Shown: piece by piece, positions 35,181-43,163 of the stretch
Layout: the number at the start of each line of letters is the position of its first letter
How positions within the stretch are numbered: position 1 is the first letter of the stretch
Origin: Sphingomonas yabuuchiae
GTDB taxonomy: Bacteria > Pseudomonadota > Alphaproteobacteria > Sphingomonadales > Sphingomonadaceae
Assembly (NCBI RefSeq): GCF_001477495.1
Contig: NZ_LDTF01000025.1
Location: 1 to 53,550, forward strand
Length of the DNA: 53,550 nt
Direction: 5' to 3'
Program-made: the position numbers and the translations under genes
Notes under the pieces: model-generated
Told to the model about the DNA's origin: nothing
The model's database searches: none
The model's input: the letters and a program-made list of their open reading frames with translations, nothing else

Positions 35181-35941
35181 CGGGCTCGTCTGCCCTGTTC
35201 CCCCGCGCAGGCGGGGGCCCAGTTCCTTCTGTTGTCGTTAGCGCCGTCAAACGCCGCTCCTCATTACGGGCCGGGCAAGAACTGGACCCCCGCCTGCGCG
35301 GGGGAACAGGTCAGAGTGGCTTCACCCTGGTCGAGGTGATGGTCGCGCTGCTGATCTTCTCGATGCTCGCCGCCGCCGCCGTGGCGATCCTGTCGCTCAG
35401 CGTCCGGGCGCAGGGGGTGACGGGGCAGAAGCTCGACGCGATGGCGGCTGTCAGTCGGACGACGGCGATCCTGTCCGCCGATCTGGCTCAGGCGGTCGAC
35501 CGGCCGACGCGGGACGAGGGCGGGGTCCTGACCCCCGCCATGGTCGCCGGGCCGGATGCGATGCGGCTGGTGCGCGGCGGCTGGAGCAATCTCGACAATG
35601 CCGCGCGCCCGTCGGTGCAAAAGGTCGCCTATCGCCTGAACGGCGACGTGCTGGAGCGGGTCGCCTGGCCGCTGCTCGACGGAGCCGCCCCCATGGAGCC
35701 CGCGGCGCTGATGGACCATGTGCGCGAGCTGCATCTGCGCTATCGCTTCAACGGCGCGTGGCTCGACCAGTGGCAGGGGCAGCCGGGCGTTGCCCTGCCG
35801 CAGGCGGCCGAGGTCTCGATCGTGCGCGACGACGGCATGATCTATCGCCAGCTGTTCCTGGTCGGCACCGGCTATGTCGGCGTCCCGAACCTGCCGAATC
35901 CAACACCGACGCCCAGCCCCACGCCGACTCCCAATGGCTAG
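35177..35941 (+). CDS. gspJ: Minor pseudopilin GspJ with repeat-derived leader
   Basis: 254 residues from GTG 35177, overlapping the gspI stop (GTGA). Cleavage at GQSG/FTLVEVMVAL gives a 48-residue leader. I found no other ATG, GTG or TTG in frame before the cleavage site, so the inverted repeat 35196-35308 is necessarily translated (SALFPRAGGGPVPS to DPRLRGGTG). The mature GspJ is normal (RTTAILSADLAQAVDRP, VQKVAYRLNGDVLERVAWP) with a Pro-Thr repeat tail. Its TAG overlaps the gspK ATG by 8 nt. Confidence 0.92.
   Translation: MTGSSALFPRAGGGPVPSVVVSAVKRRSSLRAGQELDPRLRGGTGQSGFTLVEVMVALLIFSMLAAAAVAILSLSVRAQGVTGQKLDAMAAVSRTTAILSADLAQAVDRPTRDEGGVLTPAMVAGPDAMRLVRGGWSNLDNAARPSVQKVAYRLNGDVLERVAWPLLDGAAPMEPAALMDHVRELHLRYRFNGAWLDQWQGQPGVALPQAAEVSIVRDDGMIYRQLFLVGTGYVGVPNLPNPTPTPSPTPTPNG
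35196..35308. repeat. REP-like inverted repeat (family C) inside gspJ leader
   Basis: Arms of 30 nt (35196-35225 and 35279-35308), beginning TGTTCCCCCGCGCAGG and ending with its complement, one mismatch, 53-nt centre. Same family as 32015-32372 and 47037-47164. Confidence 0.88.
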
Positions 35942-36923
35942 ACTGATACCGCCAGCCCGCGAGCGGGGGGCCGCCCTGGTGACCGTCCTGATCCTGGTCG
36001 CCGTCATCGCGGTGCTGGCCGCGACCGCGCTGGAAAAGCTGCGGCTGTCGACCCGGCTCGGCGGCAATGCGGTGGCGATCGAGCAGGCGCGCGGCTTCGC
36101 CTATGCGGCCGAGGCGCTGGCGATCATCCGGATCGGCGACCTGCTGGAGCGCGCCCAGGGCAAGGTGTCGCTGCTCGGCGGGTGGAGCGACCGGCCCTTT
36201 GCGCTGCCACTGGGCGAGGTCGCGGGCGGGGGGCGTGCGGTCGCGCGGGTGACGGACGGGGGCAACTGCTTCAACCTGAACGGGCTGGCGCAGGACCTGC
36301 CCGGCCAGCCCGGCACGCTGATCGGCAATGCGGTCGAGGTCGCGCATTTCGCCAAGCTGATGCGGCTGCTGAACGTGCCCGGCCAGGTCGCGCAACAGGT
36401 CGCGACCGCCGCGTCCGACTGGATCGACAGCGACCAGAACCCGCAAGGCGGCGGCGCGGAGGATCCCATCTATCTGGCGCGCGATCCGTCCTATCGGACC
36501 GGCGGCGCGATGATGGCGGATGTCAGCGAGCTGCGCATGGTCAGCGGCGTCACGCCGGAGCTGTATGCCCAGCTTCGCCCCTGGCTCTGCACCTTGCCCG
36601 AGGCCAAGCCGACGACGGTCAACATCAACACGCTGGCCCCCGAACAGGCGCCCCTGGTCGCCATGGCGCAGGTCGATACGATTTCGCCCGGCGCCATCGC
36701 CCAGGCCCTTTTGCGCCGCCCGCCGCAGGGCTATGCGGACGCGGGTGCCTTTTGGGCACAGATACCGGGGGCGAGCGGAGGCGGCGGCGTTGCGACGACG
36801 ACGCGCTGGTTCAACTTGCGGATCGATGTCGGTCTGGGCAGCGTGACGGTGCAGGAGCGCGCGCTGGTCGATGCCACGCGACAGCCGCCGCGGCTGGTGG
36901 CGCGGATTTGGGGGGAAGAGTGA
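35934..36923 (+). CDS. gspK: Minor pseudopilin GspK
   Basis: 329 residues from ATG 35934. A short normal leader ends at ARERG/AALVTVLILV; Glu +5 is absent, as is usual for GspK. The large alpha domain inserted in the pilin fold shows NGLAQDLPGQPG, ASDWIDSDQNPQGGGAED and SELRMVSGVTPELYAQLRPW, and the NINTLAPEQAPLVA segment is typical. GspK caps the pseudopilus tip with GspI and GspJ. No repeat in this leader. Confidence 0.94.
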   Translation: MARLIPPARERGAALVTVLILVAVIAVLAATALEKLRLSTRLGGNAVAIEQARGFAYAAEALAIIRIGDLLERAQGKVSLLGGWSDRPFALPLGEVAGGGRAVARVTDGGNCFNLNGLAQDLPGQPGTLIGNAVEVAHFAKLMRLLNVPGQVAQQVATAASDWIDSDQNPQGGGAEDPIYLARDPSYRTGGAMMADVSELRMVSGVTPELYAQLRPWLCTLPEAKPTTVNINTLAPEQAPLVAMAQVDTISPGAIAQALLRRPPQGYADAGAFWAQIPGASGGGGVATTTRWFNLRIDVGLGSVTVQERALVDATRQPPRLVARIWGEE

Positions 36924-38005
36924 TGAGTGCGACCAACCTCCTGTTCCTGCCGCCGGGCGAGGGCGGCGACTATCGCTGGATGCGGATCGAGGAAGAACGC
37001 GTCGCCGCCGCCGGAGAAGGCCTGCCGCAGGGGGATGGCGACGTCATTGCGGTCGCACCGGCCGATGCGGTGTCGCTGCATTGGGCCGAAATCCCCGCCC
37101 GTTCGACCGCGCAGGCCGCCGCCGCCGCGCGGCTACTGGCCGCCGAGGTGAGCGCCGCGCCGATGGACGAACTGCACGTCGCGGTCGGCGAGGACGAGGC
37201 AGGCAGCCGCCCGATCGGCATCGTCAATCGTGGTGCGATGGCGGGCTGGCTCGCGCGGCTGGGCGCGGCGGGGGTCGATCCGGTCGCGGTCGTACCCGCA
37301 CCGCTGCTGCTGCCGCGCCCCGACGAGGGGTATGTCCGGGGCGATCTGGCCGGGCAGGGCGTGGTGCGCGGGCGGGCCTCGGGCTTTGCGGACGAGCCCG
37401 GCTTTACCGAGATCGTCACGGGCGACGCGCCGCTCGACGATCTGGACGATGCGGCGGTCGCGGTCGCGCTGGGGACGGTGACTGCCGCGCCCGCGCTCGA
37501 CCTGCGGCAGGGGCCGTTCGCGCGGCGGCGGGGTTTTTCGATCGACTGGCGGCTGGTCAGGCGACTGGCGTGGCTCGGCGTCGCCATCGTTATCGCCACC
37601 CTGGCGATCGATTTCGTGCGCTGGACCAAATACAGCTTCGCCGCCGACGCGACCGAGGCGAAGATCGAGCAGGTCGCGCGCACCGCCCTGCCGCGCGGCG
37701 AAACCTTGGTCGATGCCGATCGTCAGTTGACCGAGCGGCTGTCGGCGGTGCGCGGGCCGGGCCAGGGGTTCAGCCGGACGGCGGCGGCGGTGTTCGCGGC
37801 GGTGCGCGCGGTGCCGGGGACCGAGCTGACCGCACTCGATTTCCAGCCGAACGGCGACGTCCGGCTGGGTGTCGCGGTCGACCGGGAGGCGCTGGCCACC
37901 GATCTGAAGCGCGCGATCGAGGCGGAGGGCTTCACCGTCCAGCCCAGCACCTTCGTCGCGGCCAATGGCCGAATCACGGGAGAATTCACGGTGCGCGCAC
38001 GATGA
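36923..38005 (+). CDS. gspL: Type II secretion protein GspL
   Basis: 360 residues from ATG 36923 (TGATG junction with gspK). The cytoplasmic actin-like domain (residues 1-200) recruits GspE; one membrane helix lies at about 214-234 (AWLGVAIVIATLAIDFV); a periplasmic ferredoxin-like domain ends the protein (LTALDFQPNGDVRLGVAVD). The sequence is diverged, as usual for GspL, but position and layout are clear. The stop overlaps gspM (ATGA). Confidence 0.9.
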   Translation: MSATNLLFLPPGEGGDYRWMRIEEERVAAAGEGLPQGDGDVIAVAPADAVSLHWAEIPARSTAQAAAAARLLAAEVSAAPMDELHVAVGEDEAGSRPIGIVNRGAMAGWLARLGAAGVDPVAVVPAPLLLPRPDEGYVRGDLAGQGVVRGRASGFADEPGFTEIVTGDAPLDDLDDAAVAVALGTVTAAPALDLRQGPFARRRGFSIDWRLVRRLAWLGVAIVIATLAIDFVRWTKYSFAADATEAKIEQVARTALPRGETLVDADRQLTERLSAVRGPGQGFSRTAAAVFAAVRAVPGTELTALDFQPNGDVRLGVAVDREALATDLKRAIEAEGFTVQPSTFVAANGRITGEFTVRAR

Positions 38006-38475
38006 AGGCGCTGAAACTCTGGTTCGATGGCCGCTCCTTGCGTGAGAAGCGGCTGCTGCTGGTCATGGGCGCGCTGCTGGTCGTGACGATCATATGGGGC
38101 GGGATATTGCGACCGCTGGATGACGGGCTGTCGAGTGCGCGCGAGCGCCATGCCGATGCGGTGATCCGTCTGGGCGAGGCACAGGCGATTGCCGCCGAGT
38201 TGAGCCAGCGCCGCCGCCGTCCGCCTGCCTTGTCGGGCACGCTGGCCGACACGGTGCGGCTGTCGGCGGAGCAGGCGGGCTTCGGCCTGTCCGCCCTGAC
38301 CGAGGACGGGCCTGGCCGGGTGCGGGCGCAAATCGCCTCGGCCAGACCCGCCGCACTGACACCGTGGCTCGCGCGATTGGAGCGGGGCGGCGTGCTGGTC
38401 GAGCAGGCGACCCTGACCGACAATGGCGACCGGACGGTGGGCGTCGCGCTTCTCCTGCGGACGCGGGTGTCCTGA
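38002..38475 (+). CDS. gspM: Type II secretion protein GspM
   Basis: 157 residues: short cytoplasmic N-terminus, one membrane helix (about 19-36, LLLVMGALLVVTIIWGGI), a coiled-coil-like stretch (LSSARERHADAVIRLGEAQ) and a periplasmic ferredoxin-like domain with LERGGVLVEQATLTDNGD. Partner of GspL. TGATG junction to gspN. Confidence 0.9.
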   Translation: MKALKLWFDGRSLREKRLLLVMGALLVVTIIWGGILRPLDDGLSSARERHADAVIRLGEAQAIAAELSQRRRRPPALSGTLADTVRLSAEQAGFGLSALTEDGPGRVRAQIASARPAALTPWLARLERGGVLVEQATLTDNGDRTVGVALLLRTRVS

Positions 38476-39197
38476 TGCGGTTGCGGATGACCACGCGGCC
38501 TTCGGTGCTGTTCGCCGCCATGCTGTTCGTGGCGCTGATCGTCTTCCTGCCGATGCGGCTGGCGCTGGGCGCGACCGGCCTCGCCGATCAGGGGCTGAGC
38601 GCGCGTCGGGTGGGCGGCACGATCTGGGGCGGCAGCATGATCGAGGCGCGGTTCGGCGACGTGGCACTGGGCGACCTGCGGGTGTCTCTGTCGCCGCTGG
38701 CGTTGCTGGTCGGCCGCGCCAGGCTGGCATTCGAGGGTGCCGGGGCCGATGGTCGCCCGATCGCCGGGGCCGCGACGATCGGCCGCCATGCGATGGGCAT
38801 CGACGGCGTGACCGCCAGCCTGCCCGCCGCCACGCTCTTTGCCCCGCTGCCGGTGACGACACTGGCGCTGGAGGATGTGACGGTCCGCTTCCGCGACGGC
38901 GTGTGCGAGGAAGCGGGCGGTCGTGTCCGCGCGACCATGATGGGCGAGGCGGGGGGCCTGCCGCTGCCGCCGATGATGATGGGCACCGCACGATGCGAGG
39001 CGGGCGCGCTGCTCCTGCCCATGACGGGGCAGGGCGGGACGGAAGGCGTGAATCTGCGCATCCGGCCCGATGGCCGCTACACCGCTGACCTCGTCCTGAC
39101 GCCCGGCGATCCGGCGGCAGCGGCGAAGCTGGAGCAACTTGGTTTCGTCGCCGGGACGGGCGGCGGATACCGACTTTCGGCAGAAGGGCGATTTTGA
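38475..39197 (+). CDS. gspN: Type II secretion protein GspN
   Basis: 240 residues. One N-terminal membrane helix (about 14-32) and a beta-rich periplasmic domain with GTIWGGSMIEARFGDVALGD, the common GspN signature, and FEGAGADGRP. GspN occurs only in some T2SSs; its role is not settled. Last gene of the 12-gene operon, which lacks gspO (prepilin peptidase), so that gene must be elsewhere. Confidence 0.88.
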   Translation: MRLRMTTRPSVLFAAMLFVALIVFLPMRLALGATGLADQGLSARRVGGTIWGGSMIEARFGDVALGDLRVSLSPLALLVGRARLAFEGAGADGRPIAGAATIGRHAMGIDGVTASLPAATLFAPLPVTTLALEDVTVRFRDGVCEEAGGRVRATMMGEAGGLPLPPMMMGTARCEAGALLLPMTGQGGTEGVNLRIRPDGRYTADLVLTPGDPAAAAKLEQLGFVAGTGGGYRLSAEGRF

Positions 39198-39201
39198 CCG
39201 C

Positions 39202-39230
39202 TTGACGAAGCCGGGTGATCCCGTTTAGGG
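39202..39230 (+). promoter_or_regulatory. Probable promoter of tRNA-His
   Basis: TTGACG (39202-39207), 17-nt spacer, TTAGGG (39225-39230), 15 nt before the tRNA. Confidence 0.55.
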
Positions 39231-39244
39231 GCGCAAGCCTTCGC

Positions 39245-39322
39245 GGCGACCGTAGTTCAATTGGTTAGAGCGCCGGCTTGTGATGCCGGAAGTTGCGGGT
39301 TCAAGTCCCGTCGGTCGCCCCA
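39245..39322 (+). tRNA. tRNA-His(GTG)
   Basis: Acceptor GCGACCG/CGGTCGC with the extra G(-1) at 39245 opposite C73 that marks tRNA-His; anticodon loop TTGTGAT (GTG) on CCGGC/GCCGG; T arm GCGGGTTCAAGTCCCG; encoded CCA at 39320-39322. Confidence 0.97.
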
Positions 39323-39454
39323 TTCTTCTCCGGCCATATCCTGGCCACGGCACCGGCCCTTCTCCCGCCCGTGTCCCCCCTCAATCCTCACCGATAGGGT
39401 GGCCGGGTCGTCAGACTCGGTCCGGTTCCGCTTTTGTCGGACCGAAGGACGAGC

Positions 39455-40501
39455 ATGACGGACTGGGGCTTTCCCGATTTCGACGCGCATGAAGGCGTGC
39501 ACCTGTTCACCGATCCCGCTTCGGGGCTGCAGGCGGTCATCGCCGTGCACTCGACGCATCTCGGCCCGGCGGCGGGCGGTGCGCGCTTCTGGCACTATGC
39601 CACGCCCGCGCTCGCCATCACCGACGCACTGCGCCTGTCGCGCGGCATGAGCTACAAGAACGCGATGGCGGGTCTGGCGCTGGGCGGCGGCAAGGGCGTG
39701 GTCCTGGCGGCGAAGCCCGGTGACGTCATCACCACCGCCCAGCTGGAAGCGTTCGGCCGCGCGGTCGAATCGCTCGGCGGTCGCTATGTGACCGCCGAGG
39801 ATGTCGGCATGTCCGAGGAGCGGATGAAGGTCATCGCGACCCAGACCCGCTATGTCTCCGGCCTGCCGGTGGCGAGCGGTGCGGCGGGCGGCGACCCCGG
39901 CCCCTATACCGCGCACGGCGTCTATCTGGGCGTGAAGGCGGCGGCCAAGCGCGGGCTGGGCGCGACCGACATGAAGGGCGTGCGTGTGGCGATCCAGGGC
40001 GTCGGCTCGGTCGGTGGCGGCCTCGCCAAGCTGCTGGCGAAAGACGGCGCGGTTCTGACCATCGCCGATGTCAACCAGGCGCGTGCCGAACAGATGGCGG
40101 CGGAACTGGGTGCGAGCGTTGCCCCGGCCGACGAAATCCTGTTCGCCGATGTCGATCTGGTCAGCCCCAACGCGCTGGGCGCGGTGCTGAACGCCGATTC
40201 GATCCAGCGGCTGAAGGCCAAGGTCGTCGCGGGCGGCGCCAACAACCAGCTGGCGACCCGCGAGGACGGCGCGCGCGTGGCGGAAGCGGGCATCCTCTAT
40301 GCCCCCGATTACGTCATCAACGCGGGCGGCATCATCAATGTCGGCCTGGAATATCTGGGCCAGGGCGACGAAGCCGAGGTCATGGCGCGCATCGCCAAGA
40401 TCCCCGAGCGTCTGGAGCAGGTGTGGCAGCGCTCGGCCGAAACGGGCCATCCGGCGTCGGATGTCGCGGACGAGATCGCGCAGGGGCTGATCGGGCGCTG
40501 A
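39455..40501 (+). CDS. Glu/Leu/Phe/Val dehydrogenase family protein
   Basis: 348 residues from ATG 39455 (AAGGA upstream). Leucine-dehydrogenase-like: catalytic Lys region MSYKNAMAGLALGGGKGVV, TAEDVGMSEERM, Rossmann motif AIQGVGSVGGGLAKLL, and C-terminal PDYVINAGGIINVGLEY. It converts branched-chain or aromatic L-amino acids to 2-oxo acids with NAD+, releasing ammonia. Exact substrate not decided. Stands alone between tRNA-His and the suf region. Confidence 0.93.
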   Translation: MTDWGFPDFDAHEGVHLFTDPASGLQAVIAVHSTHLGPAAGGARFWHYATPALAITDALRLSRGMSYKNAMAGLALGGGKGVVLAAKPGDVITTAQLEAFGRAVESLGGRYVTAEDVGMSEERMKVIATQTRYVSGLPVASGAAGGDPGPYTAHGVYLGVKAAAKRGLGATDMKGVRVAIQGVGSVGGGLAKLLAKDGAVLTIADVNQARAEQMAAELGASVAPADEILFADVDLVSPNALGAVLNADSIQRLKAKVVAGGANNQLATREDGARVAEAGILYAPDYVINAGGIINVGLEYLGQGDEAEVMARIAKIPERLEQVWQRSAETGHPASDVADEIAQGLIGR

Positions 40502-40516
40502 CCTGAATGGGACTCA

Positions 40517-40624
40517 CGCCCCTCCCGCAAGCGGGAGGGGATGGGGGAGGGTAAAGGAGTCTCACCGAGACCATCGCCCGTGGCCTTACCCTCCCCAAAC
40601 CCCTCCCGTTTACGGGAGGGGCTT
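40517..40624. repeat. Inverted pair of REP-like units (family B)
   Basis: Unit 40517-40553 (CGCCCCTCCCGCAAGC ... GATGGGGGAGGG) faces unit 40586-40624 (ACCCTCCCCAAACCCCTC ... GGGAGGGGC). It is placed 15 nt after the dehydrogenase stop and may act as its terminator. Confidence 0.88.
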
Positions 40625-40715
40625 CAGAAGAAGAGAGTGAGGAACCCCTCACTCACACCCATCGAAATTCCCACACCGAAACCCGGTTGACGAACCGCCC
40701 CTCCACGCCCATTTG

Positions 40716-40742
40716 CCAATCGGACCAAATCCATCCGATTGG
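40716..40742. promoter_or_regulatory. Perfect 9-bp dyad overlapping the iscR ribosome site (candidate operator)
   Basis: CCAATCGGA, 9-nt spacer CCAAATCCA, TCCGATTGG; the right arm runs into the GGAG of the ribosome site of the Rrf2 gene at 40748. A TTGACG -35-like element lies at 40687-40692. This suits autorepression by the Rrf2 protein or control by mRNA folding. Confidence 0.55.
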
Positions 40743-40747
40743 AGACC

Positions 40748-41203
40748 ATGCGCCTTTCCAGCCTTGCCGATTATGCGGTCGTGATGATGACCGCCGCCGC
40801 GCGCGAAGGCGCTGGCGGGCGGAGCAATGCGACCCTGCTGGCCGGGCAGACGGGCGTGCCGCTGCCCACTGCGCAGAAGCTGGTCAGCCGGTTGGCTGGC
40901 GCAGGGCTCATCGAAAGCACGCGCGGCACCGGCGGCGGTATTCGCTTGGCCCGCGACGCCGACACGATCAGCCTGGCCGATATCGTCGAGGCGGTGGACG
41001 GCCCGATCGCGCTGACCGCGTGCGTCGATGGCGCTGCGCACGATTGCAGCCTCGAAATGCAATGTCGTGTCCGGCCGCATTGGCATGTCGTCAATCAGGC
41101 GGTACGCGCCGCCTTTTCCGGGGTGACGCTCGCGACGCTCGCCGCCGATCCTGTTGAGTCGCAAGTGATGGGCGCTGATGCGCGTCCGGGGGTATTCGCC
41201 TGA
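40748..41203 (+). CDS. Rrf2 family Fe-S regulator of the suf operon (IscR/SufR-like)
   Basis: 151 residues from ATG 40748. The winged helix ([48 protein letters not shown]) is Rrf2-type. Three cysteines in [17 protein letters not shown] fit a [2Fe-2S] binding loop. First gene of the suf operon; its stop overlaps sufB (TGATG). It likely senses Fe-S status and represses suf, possibly through the dyad at 40716-40742. Confidence 0.93.
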   Translation: MRLSSLADYAVVMMTAAAREGAGGRSNATLLAGQTGVPLPTAQKLVSRLAGAGLIESTRGTGGGIRLARDADTISLADIVEAVDGPIALTACVDGAAHDCSLEMQCRVRPHWHVVNQAVRAAFSGVTLATLAADPVESQVMGADARPGVFA

Positions 41204-42666
41204 TGGCCACGAAGAATGCAGAGGCGCTCGCCGCCGCCAACAAGAAGTATGAGTGGGGCTTCGCCACCGAGATCGAGCAGGACTTCGCGCCCAAGGGGCT
41301 GAGCGAGGATACGGTCCGCTATATCTCGGCCAAGAAGGGCGAGCCGGAATGGATGCTCGACTGGCGGCTGAAGGCGTTTCGCCTGTGGCAGACGCTGGAG
41401 AGCCCGGACTGGGCCAAGCTGAACATCCCGCCGATCGACTATCAGGACGCGTATTATTACGCGGAGCCGAAGCAGAAGAAGACGATCGCGTCGCTGGACG
41501 AGCTCGATCCCGAGATTCGCCGGACCTACGAAAAGCTGGGCATCCCGATCGCCGAGCAGGAAGTGCTGGCGGGCGTCGAGGGCGCGCGCAAGGTCGCGGT
41601 CGACGCGGTGTTCGACAGCGTCTCGGTCGCGACGACCTTCCGCAAGGAACTGGAAGCGGCGGGCGTCATCTTCCGCTCGATCTCCGAGGCGATCAAGGAA
41701 TATCCCGACCTGGTCCGCAAATGGTTGGGCAAGGTCGTGCCGCAGCGGGATAACTATTTCGCGACGCTCAACTCGGCGGTCTTCTCGGACGGCACCTTCG
41801 TCTACATTCCCGAGGGCGTTCGCTGCCCGATGGAGCTGTCGACTTATTTCCGCATCAACGCGGAAAATACCGGCCAGTTCGAGCGCACGCTGATCGTCGC
41901 GGACAAGGGGGCGTACGTCTCCTACCTCGAAGGCTGCACCGCGCCGATGCGCGATGAGAACCAGCTGCACGCGGCGGTCGTCGAGCTGGTCGCGCTGGAC
42001 GATGCCGAGATCAAGTACTCGACCGTCCAGAACTGGTATCCGGGCGACGAGAATGGCGTCGGCGGCATCTACAACTTCGTCACCAAGCGTGCGCTCTGCC
42101 AGGGCAAGAACAGCAAGGTGTCGTGGACGCAGGTCGAAACCGGATCGGCGGTCACGTGGAAATACCCGAGCTGCGTGCTGGCGGGCGATGGTTCGGTGGG
42201 CGAGTTCTACTCGGTCGCGGTGACGAACAATCGTCAACAGGCCGATACCGGCACCAAGATGATTCATCTCGGCAAGAACACGCGGTCTACCATCGTGTCC
42301 AAGGGGATTTCGGCCGGGCGGTCGGACAACACCTATCGCGGCCTCGTCCGCGTGGCGGCGACCGCCGAGAATGTCCGCAACTTCACCCAGTGCGACAGCC
42401 TGCTGCTGGGCGACCAGTGCGGCGCGCATACCGTGCCGTACATCGAGGTGAAGAACCCCAGCGCGCAGATCGAGCATGAGGCGACGACCAGCAAGATCAG
42501 CGAGGACCAGCTCTTCTACGCGATGAGCCGTGGGTTGGACCAGGAAGCCGCGGTGGCGCTGATCGTCAACGGTTTCGCGCGGGAGGTGCTGCAGCAGCTC
42601 CCGATGGAGTTCGCGGTCGAGGCGCAGAAGCTGCTGGGGATTTCGCTGGAGGGTTCGGTCGGGTGA
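41203..42666 (+). CDS. sufB: Fe-S cluster assembly scaffold SufB
   Basis: 487 residues, usual length. Conserved stretches include [58 protein letters not shown] and [20 protein letters not shown]. SufB, with SufC and SufD, is the scaffold on which Fe-S clusters are built. The stop overlaps a GTG of the inserted DUF559 gene, which separates sufB from sufC. Confidence 0.98.
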   Translation: MATKNAEALAAANKKYEWGFATEIEQDFAPKGLSEDTVRYISAKKGEPEWMLDWRLKAFRLWQTLESPDWAKLNIPPIDYQDAYYYAEPKQKKTIASLDELDPEIRRTYEKLGIPIAEQEVLAGVEGARKVAVDAVFDSVSVATTFRKELEAAGVIFRSISEAIKEYPDLVRKWLGKVVPQRDNYFATLNSAVFSDGTFVYIPEGVRCPMELSTYFRINAENTGQFERTLIVADKGAYVSYLEGCTAPMRDENQLHAAVVELVALDDAEIKYSTVQNWYPGDENGVGGIYNFVTKRALCQGKNSKVSWTQVETGSAVTWKYPSCVLAGDGSVGEFYSVAVTNNRQQADTGTKMIHLGKNTRSTIVSKGISAGRSDNTYRGLVRVAATAENVRNFTQCDSLLLGDQCGAHTVPYIEVKNPSAQIEHEATTSKISEDQLFYAMSRGLDQEAAVALIVNGFAREVLQQLPMEFAVEAQKLLGISLEGSVG

Positions 42667-43163
42667 CGCTGACCCCGCGCGACGATGCTCGACGCCTCGA
42701 CACCCCTCCCCTTCAGGGGAGGGGCCGGGGGTGGGGCGTGTCCGCACGGGCGCTCGATCGTTTGTCGGGCCATGCTCGCATCATGCGTCGCGAACCGACC
42801 GAACCGGAAAAGCGGCTCTGGACGCACTTATCGCGGTCGCAACTGGGCGGCTTCAAGTTCCGGCGTCAGGCGGTGATTGGCAACTACATCGCGGACTTCT
42901 TCTGCCCGGCGACGGGCCTGATCGTCGAAGTCGATGGCGAGACGCATGCCGATGCCAGTCGGGACAACCGACGCGACGTGGCGCTGGCGGAATTGGGTTT
43001 TAAGATCGTTCACATCGCCAACACCGATGTGATGCACAATATCGAGGGTGTTTTGGCGCACCTGCTCGGCACGCTGCAAGCGATGCCCGTGCGGCGGGCG
43101 CCCCACCCCAACCCCTCCCCTGAAGGGGAGGGGCTAAAAGGGTATGACAATGCTGAAAATTGA
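42663..43163 (+). CDS. DUF559 (Vsr-like endonuclease fold) protein between sufB and sufC
   Basis: Up to 166 residues from GTG 42663 (GTGA overlap with sufB); ATG 42783 ([13 protein letters not shown]) would give the bare domain. Vsr-like core: [30 protein letters not shown] and [12 protein letters not shown], with E, D and E-x-D positioned like the nuclease acidic residues. The gene is bounded by inverted family B repeats that are partly translated at both ends ([12 protein letters not shown] and [11 protein letters not shown]). Its end overlaps the start of sufC by 20 nt. Function unknown; the placement looks like a mobile cassette in an otherwise standard suf operon. Confidence 0.85.
   Translation: MTLTPRDDARRLDTPPLQGRGRGWGVSARALDRLSGHARIMRREPTEPEKRLWTHLSRSQLGGFKFRRQAVIGNYIADFFCPATGLIVEVDGETHADASRDNRRDVALAELGFKIVHIANTDVMHNIEGVLAHLLGTLQAMPVRRAPHPNPSPEGEGLKGYDNAEN
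42703..42738 (+). repeat. REP-like unit (family B), left flank of DUF559 gene
   Basis: CCCCTCCCCTTCAGGGGAGG hairpin followed by a G-rich tail GGGTGGGGCG. Nearly identical in inverted form to 43099-43134. Confidence 0.9.
43099..43134 (-). repeat. REP-like unit (family B), right flank of DUF559 gene
   Basis: Inverted copy of 42703-42738 with about two or three differences; ends 9 nt before the sufC start codon. Confidence 0.9.
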
